The notes beneath the pieces are model-generated. The model was given only the letters and a program-made list of their open reading frames with translations, was not told where the DNA came from and made no database searches. DNA of 64,000 nucleotides from Halobacteriovoraceae bacterium (GTDB taxonomy: Bacteria; Bdellovibrionota; Bacteriovoracia; Bacteriovoracales; Bacteriovoracaceae): the NCBI GenBank assembly GCA_020635115.1, contig JACKAK010000010.1, positions 62,001 through 126,000 of the forward strand. Reading direction: 5' to 3'. Shown here in pieces: positions 20,801 to 30,981 of the stretch. Numbering within the stretch: the stretch's first letter is position 1; the number at the start of each line of letters is the position of its first letter. Position numbers and translations under genes: made by a program.

Positions 20801-20888
20801 CATCAAAAACTCAAGCTCAATACTCCTAGAACATACTGTTCAAGATATTAATGAAATATGGAATAAATTTCAAAAGGATATCTTATGA
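17856..20888 (+). CDS. purL: FGAM synthase, synthetase subunit (intermediate-length form)
   Basis: PurL converts FGAR to FGAM with ammonia delivered by PurQ. At about 1010 residues it is longer than the small PurL (about 740) and shorter than the one-chain enzyme (about 1300). An N-terminal segment with a PurS-like fold (about 1-190) is fused to the synthetase core, while the glutaminase is separate. Motifs include the WSEHCKHK signature, VKVETHNSPSALDPYGGA, GGNKSGIPTVNGA, and the second-half DVSEGG and SGKDSMKNNF. Three in-frame ATGs occur (17832, 17844, 17856); I favour 17856 (MKTIRIETETKE), as it overlaps purN least. The purQ start overlaps its stop. Confidence 0.92.
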   Translation: MKTIRIETETKENSPRENHLLQYLNNELNGAIKKLKIRSFYHIQSDQDIQPDDLNDIFCDPICENIYDSDSNVIYNFAFNISYRPGVTDNIAKSSKDALKLYGYESNVSSGTVILIEGTINSESVTNLLNNEYLNPLIQKIECWQCPEINCRFDNREVVHVEIVDSKNLVEQINLDISDKELLILNQKRCLALNLDEIYQARDHFKTRPTERSAMGLPSNHPTDVEIEVIAQTWSEHCKHKIFSSKINYSEENSKFKKINDKTIHSLYKTYIKDTTNKIMNEKNWCISVFSDNAGVVRFDEQVDFTIKVETHNSPSALDPYGGAITGILGVNRDILGVGLGSRPIANTNVFCFPNIVTKNTNEGKLPNGPRHPNELIRGVHKGVEDGGNKSGIPTVNGAFYFDDSFSGKPLVYCGTIGVMPQKINELDTSKKYTKPGDFIYMAGGKVGADGIHGATFSSLQLDEHAPATAVQIGDPITQKRLSDFLLAARDQLLFTGVTDNGAGGLSSSVGEMATITNGARIDLKKVPLKYTGLKPFEILISESQERMTFSVDPTKTSPFERLAKEYGVDVSNLGEFTNNGDFEIFHGETCVGKIDLKFLHEELKPLELEAKWNQTNQEVGWGDDRPNPIQKEPIQDVEKTLKIALLKILNRPNISSKENFIRRYDHEVQAATHVKPFSSETFSSPNDSGLIWTYPHGGSKETAIGVSCGLAPRLSEIDPYEMALYSLDEAVANLVSQGVDPDVICALDNFCWPDPVNTPQNPKGKFRLAQLVRSCEGLAHGCLSYKIPLVSGKDSMKNNFSGLNRDGVSIKFGVLPTLLITAMGKATMGKTMGSSYKNYGDRIAVVGVPPKGLLGSEFAEIFEINQKDQVLEGVNLERNLSLYRQIYHLIQQQHLQSCHDVSEGGLFVALCEPCFTKNLGADLTLSEIDSSEENIFEYLFSEARGRFVISYQKDKEQILSEYLKDHDFTPLGDITQESNFIIKNSSSILLEHTVQDINEIWNKFQKDIL

Positions 20889-21613
20889 AATTTCTTATTC
20901 TCTGTGGAGATGGTATAAATTGTGAAAGAGAAACTAAGATTGCCTTTGAAACAGCTGGACATGAAGCTGAAATACAAACTCTCAATCATCTTTTAATCAA
21001 CCCCGACGATCTCTTTGAATACGATGGATTGGCCTTACCTGGAGGTTTTTCTTTTGGAGATGACCTCGGATCTGGACGAGTATTTGCTCAGAAAATTAAA
21101 AAAGGCCTTGGGAGTGGATTTTTTGACTTTATCAAAGAAGGTCGCCCGGTCATTGGAATTTGTAATGGATTTCAAACATTAGTTCAACTTGGCGTTCTTC
21201 CTGAAATAGGCCCACGGAAATTAACTCTTACTTTTAATGATGTTGGTCATTTCATAGATCGATGGGTAAGTCTGGAAGTTAATAAAAATTCCCCTTGTAT
21301 ATGGACGATTGATTGCCCAAAAGAAATAACACTTCCCATACGTCATGGTGAAGGAAAAATTGTACTGCTTAATGAATGCTCGGAAGATATACAAAATGAT
21401 CTGCTAAAAAATGGACATATAGCACTAACATACAAAAATAATCCCAACGGATCTGCACTAGATATTGCTGGCCTTACAAATACCAGAGGAAACGTGCTCG
21501 GATTAATGCCGCATCCCGAGGCCTCGATATTTCAAGCGACATTATCGAGTGTTGAACAAGATTTTAACAAACCGGCAGATGGATTGAGCTTTTTTGAAAG
21601 TATAACAATTTAG
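20885..21613 (+). CDS. purQ: FGAM synthase, glutaminase subunit
   Basis: PurQ hydrolyses glutamine and feeds ammonia to PurL. This is a class I glutamine amidotransferase of 242 residues: LCGDGINCERET at the start, GGFSFGDDLGSG, the nucleophile Cys93 in GICNGFQ, and a His-x-Glu in LMPHPEAS near the C-terminus. It overlaps purL by four bases (ATGA), as expected for subunits made in fixed ratio. Confidence 0.94.
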   Translation: MKFLILCGDGINCERETKIAFETAGHEAEIQTLNHLLINPDDLFEYDGLALPGGFSFGDDLGSGRVFAQKIKKGLGSGFFDFIKEGRPVIGICNGFQTLVQLGVLPEIGPRKLTLTFNDVGHFIDRWVSLEVNKNSPCIWTIDCPKEITLPIRHGEGKIVLLNECSEDIQNDLLKNGHIALTYKNNPNGSALDIAGLTNTRGNVLGLMPHPEASIFQATLSSVEQDFNKPADGLSFFESITI

Positions 21614-21623
21614 CGAGGTAATG

Positions 21624-23204
21624 ATGAAAAAAACAAAAATTCACAGGGCCCTTATTAGTGTTTCTGACAAGAGTAATCTTAAAGAAATTGTCGAGCATTT
21701 GAACAAATCAAATGTTGAAATCATCGCAAGTGGAGGAACCGGAAAATTTATAAGCGAGCTAGGAATTAAATATACACCCATCCAAGAAATCACCGGAAAC
21801 CCTGAGTCTTTTGGAGGGAGAATGAAAACACTCTCTTTCCAAGTTGCAAGTGCCTTACTCTTCAGAAGAAATAATCCTAACGACATAGAAGAAGCTAAAA
21901 GTTTAAATATTTTGCCCATTGATTTAGTGATTTGTAATCTCTATCCGTTTTCACAAGTTGCAAAAAACGAGGCAGAAATAGATTGCCTCGTTGAAAATAT
22001 TGATATCGGTGGCCCAAATATGATTCGTGCTGCTGCCAAAAATTATGAGTCAGTTGCTGTCCTCACAGATCCAAAGCAATATTTTAAATTCATTGAAAAT
22101 ACAAAGGTAAATCTTGAAACAACATTTGAATATAGAATAGAACTCTCATTGGCCGCATTTGAGCATACAGCAAAATATGACGCTGTTATTTACAATACTT
22201 TGTGCAAGAGATTTAACCAAGAAAGTTCGCTTATCTCTATTGATTTAAATGAATCAAAAAAACTTAGGTATGGTGAAAATCCACATCAAGATGGATATGT
22301 GGTTAGTGGGCCAGTTCAAGGTTTAGCAAATAACATTCCTCTCCAGGGGAAAGAACTCTCTTTTAATAATTTGGTCGATTCTGATGCTGCCCTAAAGGCA
22401 TGCCTCGATTTTAATACTCTCGCAATGAACACCTCTTCTCAATATAAGTACGCAACGATTATTGTTAAACATGCTAACCCATGTGGTCAGGCCCTTATGA
22501 GTTCTCCTCTTGAATCACTCAAAATGGCCTGGAATTCAGACCCAATCAGTGCTTTTGGTGGTGTCATCTGTGTGAATGGAGAATTTGATGCAGAAATGGC
22601 CAATTTTGTGAACCAATACTTTGTGGAAATTATTATTGCACAAAAATTTAGTGATTCGGCCAAAGAACTATTATCACAAAAAAAGAATTTGAGATTGTTA
22701 GAGTACGATTTTGAACTATCTAAAAATGATCAGACTTTAAATGTTAAAAGTATTGATGGTGGATATGTTTTACAAAATCAGGATATTTTCTCCCAAGAAG
22801 AGTTTAAGATAATCACTAAGACAGAAAAAGATTACAATAGAGAGTTTTTAAATTTTTCGGTTCTAAGTTGCAAAAGTTTAAAAAGCAATGCGATTTCAAT
22901 TACCGCAAAAAATGAAAATGGATTTTTTCTCCAAGGAGCAGGTATGGGAAATCCAAACCGTCTAATCTCATTAAAACAGGCCGTTGATAAGGCCACAGAT
23001 AATAACTATATGGATCTCAAAGAGAGCATCCTCGTTTCAGATGCTTTTTTTCCTTTTGATGACAATATTGAACTGGCCAATAGCTTTGGAATAAAAACAA
23101 TAATTCAACCAGGTGGAAGTATTAAGGACAATGAAGTCATTGCTTGCTGTGACAAATATGAAATTTGCATGTATTTTACGGGAACAAGACATTTTAATCA
23201 CTAG
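21624..23204 (+). CDS. purH: AICAR transformylase / IMP cyclohydrolase
   Basis: PurH carries out the last two steps to IMP. The N-terminal MGS-like cyclohydrolase domain (about 1-190) shows ALISVSDKSNL, ASGGTGKFI and LYPF; the AICAR transformylase domain follows with KHANPCG, AFGGVI and DAFFPFDDNIELA, and the protein ends GTRHFNH. I chose the second of two adjacent ATGs (21624), which has GAGG five bases upstream; the first ATG is only two bases from it. It lies eight bases after purQ. Confidence 0.96.
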   Translation: MKKTKIHRALISVSDKSNLKEIVEHLNKSNVEIIASGGTGKFISELGIKYTPIQEITGNPESFGGRMKTLSFQVASALLFRRNNPNDIEEAKSLNILPIDLVICNLYPFSQVAKNEAEIDCLVENIDIGGPNMIRAAAKNYESVAVLTDPKQYFKFIENTKVNLETTFEYRIELSLAAFEHTAKYDAVIYNTLCKRFNQESSLISIDLNESKKLRYGENPHQDGYVVSGPVQGLANNIPLQGKELSFNNLVDSDAALKACLDFNTLAMNTSSQYKYATIIVKHANPCGQALMSSPLESLKMAWNSDPISAFGGVICVNGEFDAEMANFVNQYFVEIIIAQKFSDSAKELLSQKKNLRLLEYDFELSKNDQTLNVKSIDGGYVLQNQDIFSQEEFKIITKTEKDYNREFLNFSVLSCKSLKSNAISITAKNENGFFLQGAGMGNPNRLISLKQAVDKATDNNYMDLKESILVSDAFFPFDDNIELANSFGIKTIIQPGGSIKDNEVIACCDKYEICMYFTGTRHFNH

Positions 23205-23213
23205 GAATATATT

Positions 23214-24200
23214 ATGATTAGTTATGAGGATGCGGGAGTGTCAATCGAAAAGGGCGATCAATTGGTTGCTCGAATCAAGGAAAAGGTAAAAAAAACTTAT
23301 GGACAAAATGTTGTAAGTGGAGTCGGTGGGTTTGCAGCTCTGTATAAGATCTCAAAAGAGAAATACCTCGCAACAGGAACTGATGGGGTAGGTACAAAAA
23401 TCAAGTTGGCAATCGAAATGGGAATACATAATACGATAGGAATTGATCTCGTTGCGATGTGTGTAAATGATATAATTTGTACTGGCGCTAAACCTCTTTT
23501 CTTTCTTGATTACTTGGCCACGGGAAAACTTGATGTTGAAATATCTTCACAGATTATTGATGGAATCGTTGAAGGATGTCTACAATCTGAAATGGCCCTG
23601 ATTGGTGGGGAAACCGCAGAAATGCCTGGAATGTACAACGAAGGTGAATATGATCTTGCAGGATTCGCTGTTGGTGAGGTTTCGCAAGAGAGAATAATTG
23701 ATGGGCGCTATGTTTGTGAGGGAGACCGTATTATTGGAATAAACTCTTCTGGCCCACACTCCAATGGCTTTTCTTTAATAAGAAAACTTATACGCAATGA
23801 TGAAACTGATCTTTGTCATCAGGCACTCACTCCGACAGCAATTTATGTAAAACTTATACATGCTTTACTTGAAAAAATTCCAGATCATATCAAGGGAATA
23901 GCACATATAACAGGAGGTGGGTTTACAAATATTGCACGAATTAACTCACGTTTCGATTATAAAATAGATAATTATCTCAATCTTCCACATAAAAAGTTTT
24001 TTAATATATTAAAAGACAGATCAAATTTGAGTGATGCTGAAATGTTCAAAACATTTAATATGGGAATTGGATTAGTCCTTATAACAAATCATCCTCAGAG
24101 TGTTTTAAAAGTGGCCAGTGAATATGATTTTACGGCCATTGACCTTGGGTCAGTTTATAAGGGCGAAGGAAAGATTGATTTTAATGGCCTTAAATTATAG
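23214..24200 (+). CDS. purM: AIR synthase (phosphoribosylformylglycinamidine cyclo-ligase)
   Basis: PurM closes the imidazole ring of FGAM using ATP. The 328-residue protein opens with the characteristic SYEDAGVSIEKGDQLV and has TDGVGTKIKLA, IGIDLVAMCVNDI, GGETAEMPGMY and HITGGGFTNIARI. AGGAA precedes the ATG. The stop abuts the trmB start with no gap. Confidence 0.96.
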   Translation: MISYEDAGVSIEKGDQLVARIKEKVKKTYGQNVVSGVGGFAALYKISKEKYLATGTDGVGTKIKLAIEMGIHNTIGIDLVAMCVNDIICTGAKPLFFLDYLATGKLDVEISSQIIDGIVEGCLQSEMALIGGETAEMPGMYNEGEYDLAGFAVGEVSQERIIDGRYVCEGDRIIGINSSGPHSNGFSLIRKLIRNDETDLCHQALTPTAIYVKLIHALLEKIPDHIKGIAHITGGGFTNIARINSRFDYKIDNYLNLPHKKFFNILKDRSNLSDAEMFKTFNMGIGLVLITNHPQSVLKVASEYDFTAIDLGSVYKGEGKIDFNGLKL

Positions 24201-24794
24201 ATGAGAAAATTTGAAAACAAGAGATTTCCAAAGAGTAATTGGAATGGAGAATTCACTCCACCTCAGGGCCTCCCAATTGTTATTGAAATTGGTTGTGGTG
24301 TTGGTTTGCATCCCATACGCTTTTCAAAAGAAAATCCTGATAAGTTTTTAGTGGCGATAGAACATACTCAAACTAAATTTGAAAAATTTTACAGAAGGTA
24401 TAAAAATAATAGGATGCCATCGAATTTATTGCCAGTTCATGCCAATGCTTTATCTTGGATAAACGAATTCGTGCCCGAAAACTATGTTGATCAGTATATT
24501 TTTTTATTTCCAAATCCATATCCAAAAAAATCACAGGAAAATAAGAGATTCTATGCGATGCCTTTTTTTGGCCATTTAATTGATACTTTGAAAAATAAAG
24601 GAAAAATTTTAATGGCCACAAATGAAGAATTTTACTACTCGGGACACAGAAAATACTTATCTGATGTATGGGGATTGAAAATAGTCTCTGATAAACAAAA
24701 TAAGATCGGGGAGAATATACCACGCACACATTTTGAAAAAAAGTATCTAGAACGTGGAGACACAATTTATGAATTAGAATTTGTCAAAGATTGA
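24201..24794 (+). CDS. trmB: tRNA (guanine-46-N7)-methyltransferase family protein
   Basis: A TrmB-family SAM methyltransferase that makes m7G46 in tRNA variable loops. The SAM site VIEIGCGVGLHPIRF and following acidic IEHTQTKFEKF match the family. LFPNPYPKKSQENKRF is a variant of the catalytic N-F-P-D-P-W-P-K-K motif, with Asn for Asp and Tyr for Trp, which is the main divergence. The protein is short (197 residues) and begins directly after the purM stop, so it is co-transcribed with the purine genes. Confidence 0.82.
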   Translation: MRKFENKRFPKSNWNGEFTPPQGLPIVIEIGCGVGLHPIRFSKENPDKFLVAIEHTQTKFEKFYRRYKNNRMPSNLLPVHANALSWINEFVPENYVDQYIFLFPNPYPKKSQENKRFYAMPFFGHLIDTLKNKGKILMATNEEFYYSGHRKYLSDVWGLKIVSDKQNKIGENIPRTHFEKKYLERGDTIYELEFVKD

Positions 24795-24848
24795 CGGCCC
24801 TAGTTCAAAAATATGGACGTTTAGATAGTGTTGAAGAAGTAGTTCTTT

Positions 24849-25295
24849 CTACCAATTGCGAATTGGTACTGTTGAAATTGAGTTTTTAGGTGATCCATCA
24901 ATAAGTCTATCTGAATAAGTGAGATAGACTAAAGTATTTCGTTTTTGATCGTAAAATCTTATAACTTGCATTTTTTTGAATATAAGAGAGGTTTTTTTAG
25001 AAAAAACCTCTTCTCCGTTCTTAAGTGTATCTTTGAAACTGATAGGACCTATTTGCCTGCATGAAATTGAAGAGTCTGATAAATCCTCTGCTAAACCCAA
25101 ACTTCCACTTATACCACCAGTTTTTGCACGAGACAGATGGCAAGATACACCTTCAACCTTTGGGTCATCAAATACTTCAATCACTATCTTATGATTTGGA
25201 CCGATTAATTTGAAAGTTGTAGATACTTCCCCAATAACCTCAGCTTGAGCAGAAAAATTGAGAAAAATGATTGTGAATATAGCTAGGAGTTTCAT
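24849..25295 (-). CDS. creA: CreA family protein
   Basis: A 148-residue exported protein of the CreA family, whose function is not established. It has a signal peptide ([18 protein letters not shown]), then the family's very characteristic [19 protein letters not shown] and [17 protein letters not shown], with paired cysteines, and [19 protein letters not shown] at the C-terminus. The last codons contain a small inverted repeat (TACCAATT/AATTGGTA). It lies three bases downstream of the large membrane protein gene, so both are probably co-transcribed. Confidence 0.9.
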   Translation of the reverse strand: MKLLAIFTIIFLNFSAQAEVIGEVSTTFKLIGPNHKIVIEVFDDPKVEGVSCHLSRAKTGGISGSLGLAEDLSDSSISCRQIGPISFKDTLKNGEEVFSKKTSLIFKKMQVIRFYDQKRNTLVYLTYSDRLIDGSPKNSISTVPIRNW

Positions 25296-25297
25296 AA

Positions 25298-28200
25298 TTA
25301 GGACGCCTTCTTATTCAACATTTTATTTTGGCAAAAGAGTGATCCTTCTTTATTTGATTTTTCTTCGGCCTTTTGTGTTGCTTTTTGATTTCTGTATGAC
25401 TTTACTTTATCTTTTACATTTTTGTATTTATTCCTAATAGGTCTTAATACTTTATCGTAGAAAGTTTCCCATGACTTGTAATAAATATTTTCATAGGCCC
25501 ATTGAGAAGTACCCAAAAATGTCCCACCCATAAAGGCCATGAGTACCACAAATCTTTCAGCAAGTGTTGCAAAATTTAAATTAGCTACGTTGAATGAATC
25601 AACTTGTAAACTAATTGCCAAATAGGTCGTAAGTACCGCACCTAAGAAAAATGAAGAAAACCAAGCCGTTTTAGGGTTTTGAGCATTGAATTTAGCTGGA
25701 AACTTAAGAACTAGATCAGTTGCTTTTACAATGGCCTCTTTTCTTAGTTCAACAGATTGAGTCGTTTTAAATTCTCCATTACTTGCAATAATATTGTCAA
25801 TGGTTTCAAAAGTAGAATCACTGAGGGATTTGTCACCGGCCTTTTTGGCCTCTATGTAAATGGCAAGTTGTTTCAGAAGTTCACCATTATTTTTATACAT
25901 AAGTTCATTAATTTTTAGATCATCGATTTTATTTGTTTTCAAACCTTTAGTTTCTAAAGCTGATTTGAATTCCTCAAGATAATCTTTTTGAGAGATATTT
26001 TTGCCTTCTTCTAGTTCAATAAGAAGATCACTAAAGGCCTTATCCATATCTTCTATGTTGTCATTTTTTGCTGCCTCATAAATTGAATCAACGGCCGCTT
26101 TAACTCTACTAAAAGAATTCTCGACACGTTCTTCTTCCATATGATTTCCACGACTGACAACAACCCATGGCCATGCAAAACTAGGATATGCTGATAACCA
26201 AAAAAGAGCAAAGGCCATAAATGCTTCTGAAATAGTTTGCTCAGTAAAAAAGTATCTAAAAACAAGGTTAAAAATCATGGATGCCTGGATCGTTTTAAAA
26301 TAGTTGTAAACACTTATGTTAAAATATCCACCAAAATTATTCATTTTAAAATTAAGAGCACTGTAAATCCATTCACCCAAACTACGTCCAATTTTTTCTG
26401 GGCGTTTATTAAATTCAAGTAATGCATCATTCTTTGGTGAAAAACCACTATTCATTGTGAGCCGATCTGCTTTGATTTCAGGAGGAAGTGGGTTTTTCGC
26501 ATTTTGATAAACAAGCATGTTACGAGGCCCGGCCATAAGTGCATGGATAAAACAATTCATCCAGGCATCATTTAGATGTTCTAAAGTAGAAAACATTTGA
26601 GTCCATTCATTTGTATGAGCAAGTAAGTGTGCATCTTCCAAATTTGCACGTTCTCCAATATAGGCAGTTATACCCGCAACCATTGCGTGATCTAGGAGCC
26701 ATTCAATATTAGTTTGATTTGAAACAAATTTATTGGCAACTACCGAGTTAAGAAGAGCAAATTGTTCATCACCAAATCCAGCGATTCCTTTCCAAAGGGA
26801 AGAGAAGCCAGGTTTTGCAAAAGTTTTATATTTTTTCCATTTAAATTTATTGTTTTTAATATCTTCCGTGTATTTTTTTCCTTTTTCAATAAAGAACATA
26901 ACGAGATCTTCTTTAAATTCAATGGCCCCTTTTTCATTTTTAACAAACTCAATAGTACCAGGTTTATATTGTTTTAAAATTTCGCTATGAATATTTTCCG
27001 CTAGATAATTGAATTTTTTAAATATTTCTTTATTCAATCCTTGATTAATCATATCTTCAACACTGTGTCTTCCTTCCATGACTCGTTTCAGAATTTCTGT
27101 CTCGTCTCCGAAATCCGTTGCCATAAGGAGTGAAGCAATCCCATTGGCCAAGATAGTGACCCTTTTAGCCTCTTTTTCAAGATCATTTAGAAGATGTGTT
27201 TTATAATTTAGATTTGATTTTCTTTTGTAGACATATTTTTGAGCTAGAGATGCATTATTAGTATCGTAGAGATCTTTTAATTCAGAAAGAGATTTACCTT
27301 TACCCATAATAGCGTCTGTTAAGACGTTACCTGGTAAGTTTGTTGATAGAAATGTTCCAAATTTTGGGGCCTTCCCATTTGCTCTTAATTTTGTATAGTC
27401 TTCTTTTGACAATAGTGGGTGATTAGCAGACATGAATGATAAAGGGGATTTACCTCTGGCCATTGTTTCCATTATATGTTGACCAAAGATCATATCGTAA
27501 TAAGTTGGAAAAAGTTTGATCATAAGAGCATAAATTTTTGCCATAAACGTTATCATTGCTTGAATAACATCTAAATTTTTATATTTTTTGAGAGCAGAGT
27601 GAGATTTTGTACTTAACCATTCTGCAAATACTTTAAAAGAGCCAACTGCTTTCATCTTAGCAAGGTCAGCACTTACTCTAACCCTATCTAGAAGTTTTAC
27701 AGAAGAAGCAGAGGCAAAAATGATGAGAGGATAGAGTGATAATAAAGTTACAACCCCAGCACGTTGAATCCACTTGTATTCTGCATCAGTGACAATTCTA
27801 TGAAAATCACTGTTCATAAATGTATTAATGTAAGTTTGAAACCATACAGAAGAGCCCTGATAAATTTCAACAATGCCTACATGTGCAGCGATTGAGGCCG
27901 CAACAGCGATAGCGGTTATTTTTGTAACTCTTTTCAAATTATCAATATTTAAAATTTTATCGAAAAAATCTTGTTCTACGTATGCTCCATATGATTTTCC
28001 TGAAAGATGCTCAGTAAGTAGGAGGTCAACTGAGGCGTTCAAATTTTTAGCATTTAGTCCTTCGGTAATAAAATCTCTACGTTTTTGAACATCTGGTTTT
28101 TCAGATATTTTGAGGGTTGGAATTTTTAGATCAATTTCCTTAATTGTTTCAGGTGCTCGTTCGAACACGATTTTTTGAGAGTTATGCCATTCTAATGAAG

Positions 28201-29827
28201 ATATATCCTCATTGCTAGAATTATTGGCCTTAGACTGAAGGACTTTAGCGTGATCAATCATATCGATTACACTATCTCTTGAGTATTTCAATGCGGAACC
28301 TTCAACCGCTTGTCTTGAGGTATTATCTTGGATACCAAGAATTTTATTTTCATATTCTTTATAAAGATCGCCAATTCTAGCCCCATCTTTGTCTTTTGCA
28401 TCTAGAAGGACCTTCAATTTTTCAAGTGGTAAATAGGGTGCATTTGCATTTTTTTTGAATTTCTTCAATGCTAATTTAGCATTGGAATAGAGAACTTTTT
28501 TTGTTGAGGCGTCTAAATTTTCAAATTTTTCTCTATCATAGTTTTTAAACTCTTTAATCATCTGAAAATCTATAAAAGCAGACTCAACTGAAGAAAGTGT
28601 AGTACTTGTGGCCTTCTTCAATATTTCTTCAAAATATTCCAAATTAAGAGTCTCATCTTCAAAATCTATTTTAGGACTTTCTATACCAGATTTATTGTAT
28701 AACCCATCTATTAGAACTTGTAGTCCATGAGATTTTTGCTGGAAAGCGGTTTCAAGATCTATACTTGTTTTATAGAGATTTAACTTGTCTCTTATGTCAA
28801 TGAAACTTTTTGCCTCTTCGATGACAAATTTATGATATTCTGGAATGACAAAAGAACTTTGACCTTTGTTTTCAGTAACGGTATCGGTATTCCAGTACCT
28901 TCTCATTGTTTCACTTATTGTTTCAGTATATATTGCATGAGTAGCAGCAGCGGATTTAGCGGCCATAAAAGTCATTGCTTTATGCACTTTCCCTGAAATT
29001 GCCTCATTTGAAAAAATCCCTTCTACTCTTCTTGATCCGTCCTTTTGTTCATTATAAATAACTATTTGACCAGTTTTAATAACAGGTCGTTTTTGTTCAT
29101 CTTGGGGGATGATTACATCATTTTGATCTATTTGTTCAGTGGCAAATTTTTCTACTTCATCTATAGAAAAGATTTCAATTCCACGTCCAATTTGAGTGAT
29201 TTTAGTGCTCTCATTCAATTCTTTATCGGTAATCATTGTGTCACTTTTTGCATGATAAAGTGTAATCGTTGGAAGTGATGTTCTGAATGCGTATTGTCTG
29301 GCAAATCTTTTTTCTAATAAATAGATTTTTTTATCTTTTGTTATGAAATATACATTTTCATGGTCCTGAAATATTGAGGTAACTTCAAGATTTTCAAAGA
29401 TATGCTCGACAATATTTTTATTTCCATTTTTTCCATATATAGTAAGCTTACCATCTTCTAGACCAAATTCTATTGTATCAATTCTGAAAAATGGGACATG
29501 TTTGTTTGTTACTGCAATGTCATAAACTTCGTTATTGGCCAAATCAACAACCTTCTGTCCGACAAAATTGAATGGGTCAATAACTTCCATAGGAAGGTCT
29601 TTCAATTGTCCTCTGTTAAGTGCGTTGAGCATATTATCAAGTTCTGCAAGTTCTTTCCGGTCAAGATTATTTAAATTTTGGCTCAACTTAAGAAAGCTTT
29701 CCATCGTTATTTCTAATTCAGGTGCGGATTGATTTTTTGCTATTGCCTGATATGGTGTCAAAATTGAGAGGAAGATTGAAAATGATGTAATTATGGCAGA
29801 TAACTTTCGTTTTAGTGATATGTACAT
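25298..29827 (-). CDS. very large exported/membrane protein of unknown family
   Basis: A 1509-residue protein with a clear N-terminal signal sequence (about 1-30, ending in YQAIAKN). Residues 30-600 are soluble and charged. Hydrophobic segments lie near 632-652, 692-715, 755-775, 1184-1222, 1386-1408 and 1423-1445, with long hydrophilic stretches between, and the C-terminal tail is Lys-rich. I recognise no domain. GAGGAGAGG precedes the start. The layout suggests an inner-membrane protein with a large N-terminal periplasmic part. It probably forms an operon with creA. Confidence 0.75.
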   Translation of the reverse strand: MYISLKRKLSAIITSFSIFLSILTPYQAIAKNQSAPELEITMESFLKLSQNLNNLDRKELAELDNMLNALNRGQLKDLPMEVIDPFNFVGQKVVDLANNEVYDIAVTNKHVPFFRIDTIEFGLEDGKLTIYGKNGNKNIVEHIFENLEVTSIFQDHENVYFITKDKKIYLLEKRFARQYAFRTSLPTITLYHAKSDTMITDKELNESTKITQIGRGIEIFSIDEVEKFATEQIDQNDVIIPQDEQKRPVIKTGQIVIYNEQKDGSRRVEGIFSNEAISGKVHKAMTFMAAKSAAATHAIYTETISETMRRYWNTDTVTENKGQSSFVIPEYHKFVIEEAKSFIDIRDKLNLYKTSIDLETAFQQKSHGLQVLIDGLYNKSGIESPKIDFEDETLNLEYFEEILKKATSTTLSSVESAFIDFQMIKEFKNYDREKFENLDASTKKVLYSNAKLALKKFKKNANAPYLPLEKLKVLLDAKDKDGARIGDLYKEYENKILGIQDNTSRQAVEGSALKYSRDSVIDMIDHAKVLQSKANNSSNEDISSLEWHNSQKIVFERAPETIKEIDLKIPTLKISEKPDVQKRRDFITEGLNAKNLNASVDLLLTEHLSGKSYGAYVEQDFFDKILNIDNLKRVTKITAIAVAASIAAHVGIVEIYQGSSVWFQTYINTFMNSDFHRIVTDAEYKWIQRAGVVTLLSLYPLIIFASASSVKLLDRVRVSADLAKMKAVGSFKVFAEWLSTKSHSALKKYKNLDVIQAMITFMAKIYALMIKLFPTYYDMIFGQHIMETMARGKSPLSFMSANHPLLSKEDYTKLRANGKAPKFGTFLSTNLPGNVLTDAIMGKGKSLSELKDLYDTNNASLAQKYVYKRKSNLNYKTHLLNDLEKEAKRVTILANGIASLLMATDFGDETEILKRVMEGRHSVEDMINQGLNKEIFKKFNYLAENIHSEILKQYKPGTIEFVKNEKGAIEFKEDLVMFFIEKGKKYTEDIKNNKFKWKKYKTFAKPGFSSLWKGIAGFGDEQFALLNSVVANKFVSNQTNIEWLLDHAMVAGITAYIGERANLEDAHLLAHTNEWTQMFSTLEHLNDAWMNCFIHALMAGPRNMLVYQNAKNPLPPEIKADRLTMNSGFSPKNDALLEFNKRPEKIGRSLGEWIYSALNFKMNNFGGYFNISVYNYFKTIQASMIFNLVFRYFFTEQTISEAFMAFALFWLSAYPSFAWPWVVVSRGNHMEEERVENSFSRVKAAVDSIYEAAKNDNIEDMDKAFSDLLIELEEGKNISQKDYLEEFKSALETKGLKTNKIDDLKINELMYKNNGELLKQLAIYIEAKKAGDKSLSDSTFETIDNIIASNGEFKTTQSVELRKEAIVKATDLVLKFPAKFNAQNPKTAWFSSFFLGAVLTTYLAISLQVDSFNVANLNFATLAERFVVLMAFMGGTFLGTSQWAYENIYYKSWETFYDKVLRPIRNKYKNVKDKVKSYRNQKATQKAEEKSNKEGSLFCQNKMLNKKAS

Positions 29828-30237
29828 TTAAGACCTCTCCTCAATTTACAATAAATACCGAGCATATTTTTATGCCTTAAATTCATAATTTATAATAGAA
29901 ATATCTAGCAAAATGAAAAAAATTACATTTATAGAAATAAAAGTTATTTATAATTTTCCAATTATGAAAAATGTTTCAGCAAATATATAAATCGTTTAAT
30001 ATTAATGCTTTGCAGTTTTAGCATCTATACACTTGGAGACTTAGACTCAATGACTTACTATGAAATGCTTATAAATTCTGAGAAACTTTTTAAAAGTATC
30101 TGAAATCTTGTTAAAGGCCTTAAAATTGAAAAAATGGTAGGGTTTCAGCTGTTGATTAAAAACCTATTCAAACCTGTTCATGTGCCTTGTTAACTATTTA
30201 AAATCTTATAAATTTTTCCTCCTGCTAAAATAAGTAA
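29828..30237. other. AT-rich intergenic region
   Basis: About 410 bases between the divergently placed 1509-residue protein gene and the transposon scar. It is very AT-rich. Near the left end, GCATA-AAAA-TATGC is a small palindrome in the leader of the large gene. I see no convincing gene, RNA or promoter with good spacing. Translation of the minus strand downstream of the IS66-like ORF gives only stops, so no IS66 tnpB survives here. Confidence 0.5.
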
Positions 30238-30549
30238 TCAGGAGGTTCGTATGTTTATTTCAATAGGTAAGGCCAGTATAATGATGGGCGTTTCTGTCAC
30301 AACTTTAAGGTCATCACTAAAGTCCAGTCCATCAAAGAAACCTTCTCTTTTTAGTTGTTTTGCTTTTCCCATTAACTTTGCCATTTTTCTTTGGTCCACT
30401 CCAAGTGCTTTATAAAATCCATAGGCCGCACCTGTCCATTGTTCCCACGCAAAGAGAATCTCACCAAGAAGTTCATCTGGCAGGTTTGTGATTTTCCCCT
30501 TGGGAGTTCTGTAAGAACTAATTTTTTTACTCAAAATTGTTAAATCCAT
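30238..30549 (-). CDS. orphan IS66-type accessory (TnpA-like) protein
   Basis: A 103-residue helix-turn-helix-like protein. The region LLGEILFAWEQWTGAAYGFYKALGVDQRKMAKLMGKAKQLKREG has the spacing of the first small ORF of IS66 elements (trp-glu, then a helix-turn-helix, then a basic helix). I start at the ATG at 30549, which has AGGAGG eight bases upstream. A second CAGGAGG lies directly after its stop but is followed by no start codon, as if a second gene had been lost. No IS66 transposase is present. The assignment rests on pattern only; it could also be another small DNA-binding protein. Confidence 0.45.
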   Translation of the reverse strand: MDLTILSKKISSYRTPKGKITNLPDELLGEILFAWEQWTGAAYGFYKALGVDQRKMAKLMGKAKQLKREGFFDGLDFSDDLKVVTETPIIILALPIEINIRTS

Positions 30550-30582
30550 TATTAAAACCTCCTGTTTTATGGATAGTTCTAA

Positions 30583-30969
30583 TATCTCAGGAAAAATCAA
30601 ATTGAAAAGACGGGGAACTTTGACGATTTACAATTGAAATACAAATCAGCTCTTAACGACAATGTCCTTTTTGTGGCGGATAGATTTTATCCAAGCTCAA
30701 AAAAGTGTGGCCGATGTGGCAAGATCAAGAATGACTTGAAGCTTAAAGACAGAAGGTATAAGTGTTCCCACTGTGGATTGGATATTGACAGAGATTTAAA
30801 CGCGGCAATTAACTTAGAAAGTCTTGTTAATCATAGAATACGGGGAGCTGCCTCGGAATTTACGCCTAAGGAGATGACGGCAATTGATCTTTGGAAACTA
30901 TCTAAAGATAAAACCAGCATCGATGAACTAGGAAATGAACACCAGAATTATGTGAGTAGTTTTGGGTAA
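30583..30969 (+). pseudogene. C-terminal remnant of a TnpB (IS200/IS605-type) RNA-guided nuclease
   Basis: An open frame starting after a TAA at 30580-30582, with only a TTG (30634) as an internal start. It encodes the end of TnpB: VADRFYPSSKKCGRCG, a second CSHCG (zinc ribbon of four cysteines), DIDRDLNAAINL with the last RuvC Asp, and the typical ending DELGNEHQNYVSSFG. TnpB is normally about 350-400 residues; the wedge, REC and first two RuvC segments with their catalytic Asp and Glu are missing, so it cannot cleave DNA. No TnpA transposase is nearby. It is either a relic or, less likely, an expressed zinc-ribbon fragment. Confidence 0.8.
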
Positions 30970-30981
30970 GTTTCATTCAGC

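Noticed and set aside
30218..30245. Inverted repeat CCTCCTG/CAGGAGG as a terminator
   Set aside because: No T run follows on either strand; the arms are better explained as copies of a ribosome-binding sequence.
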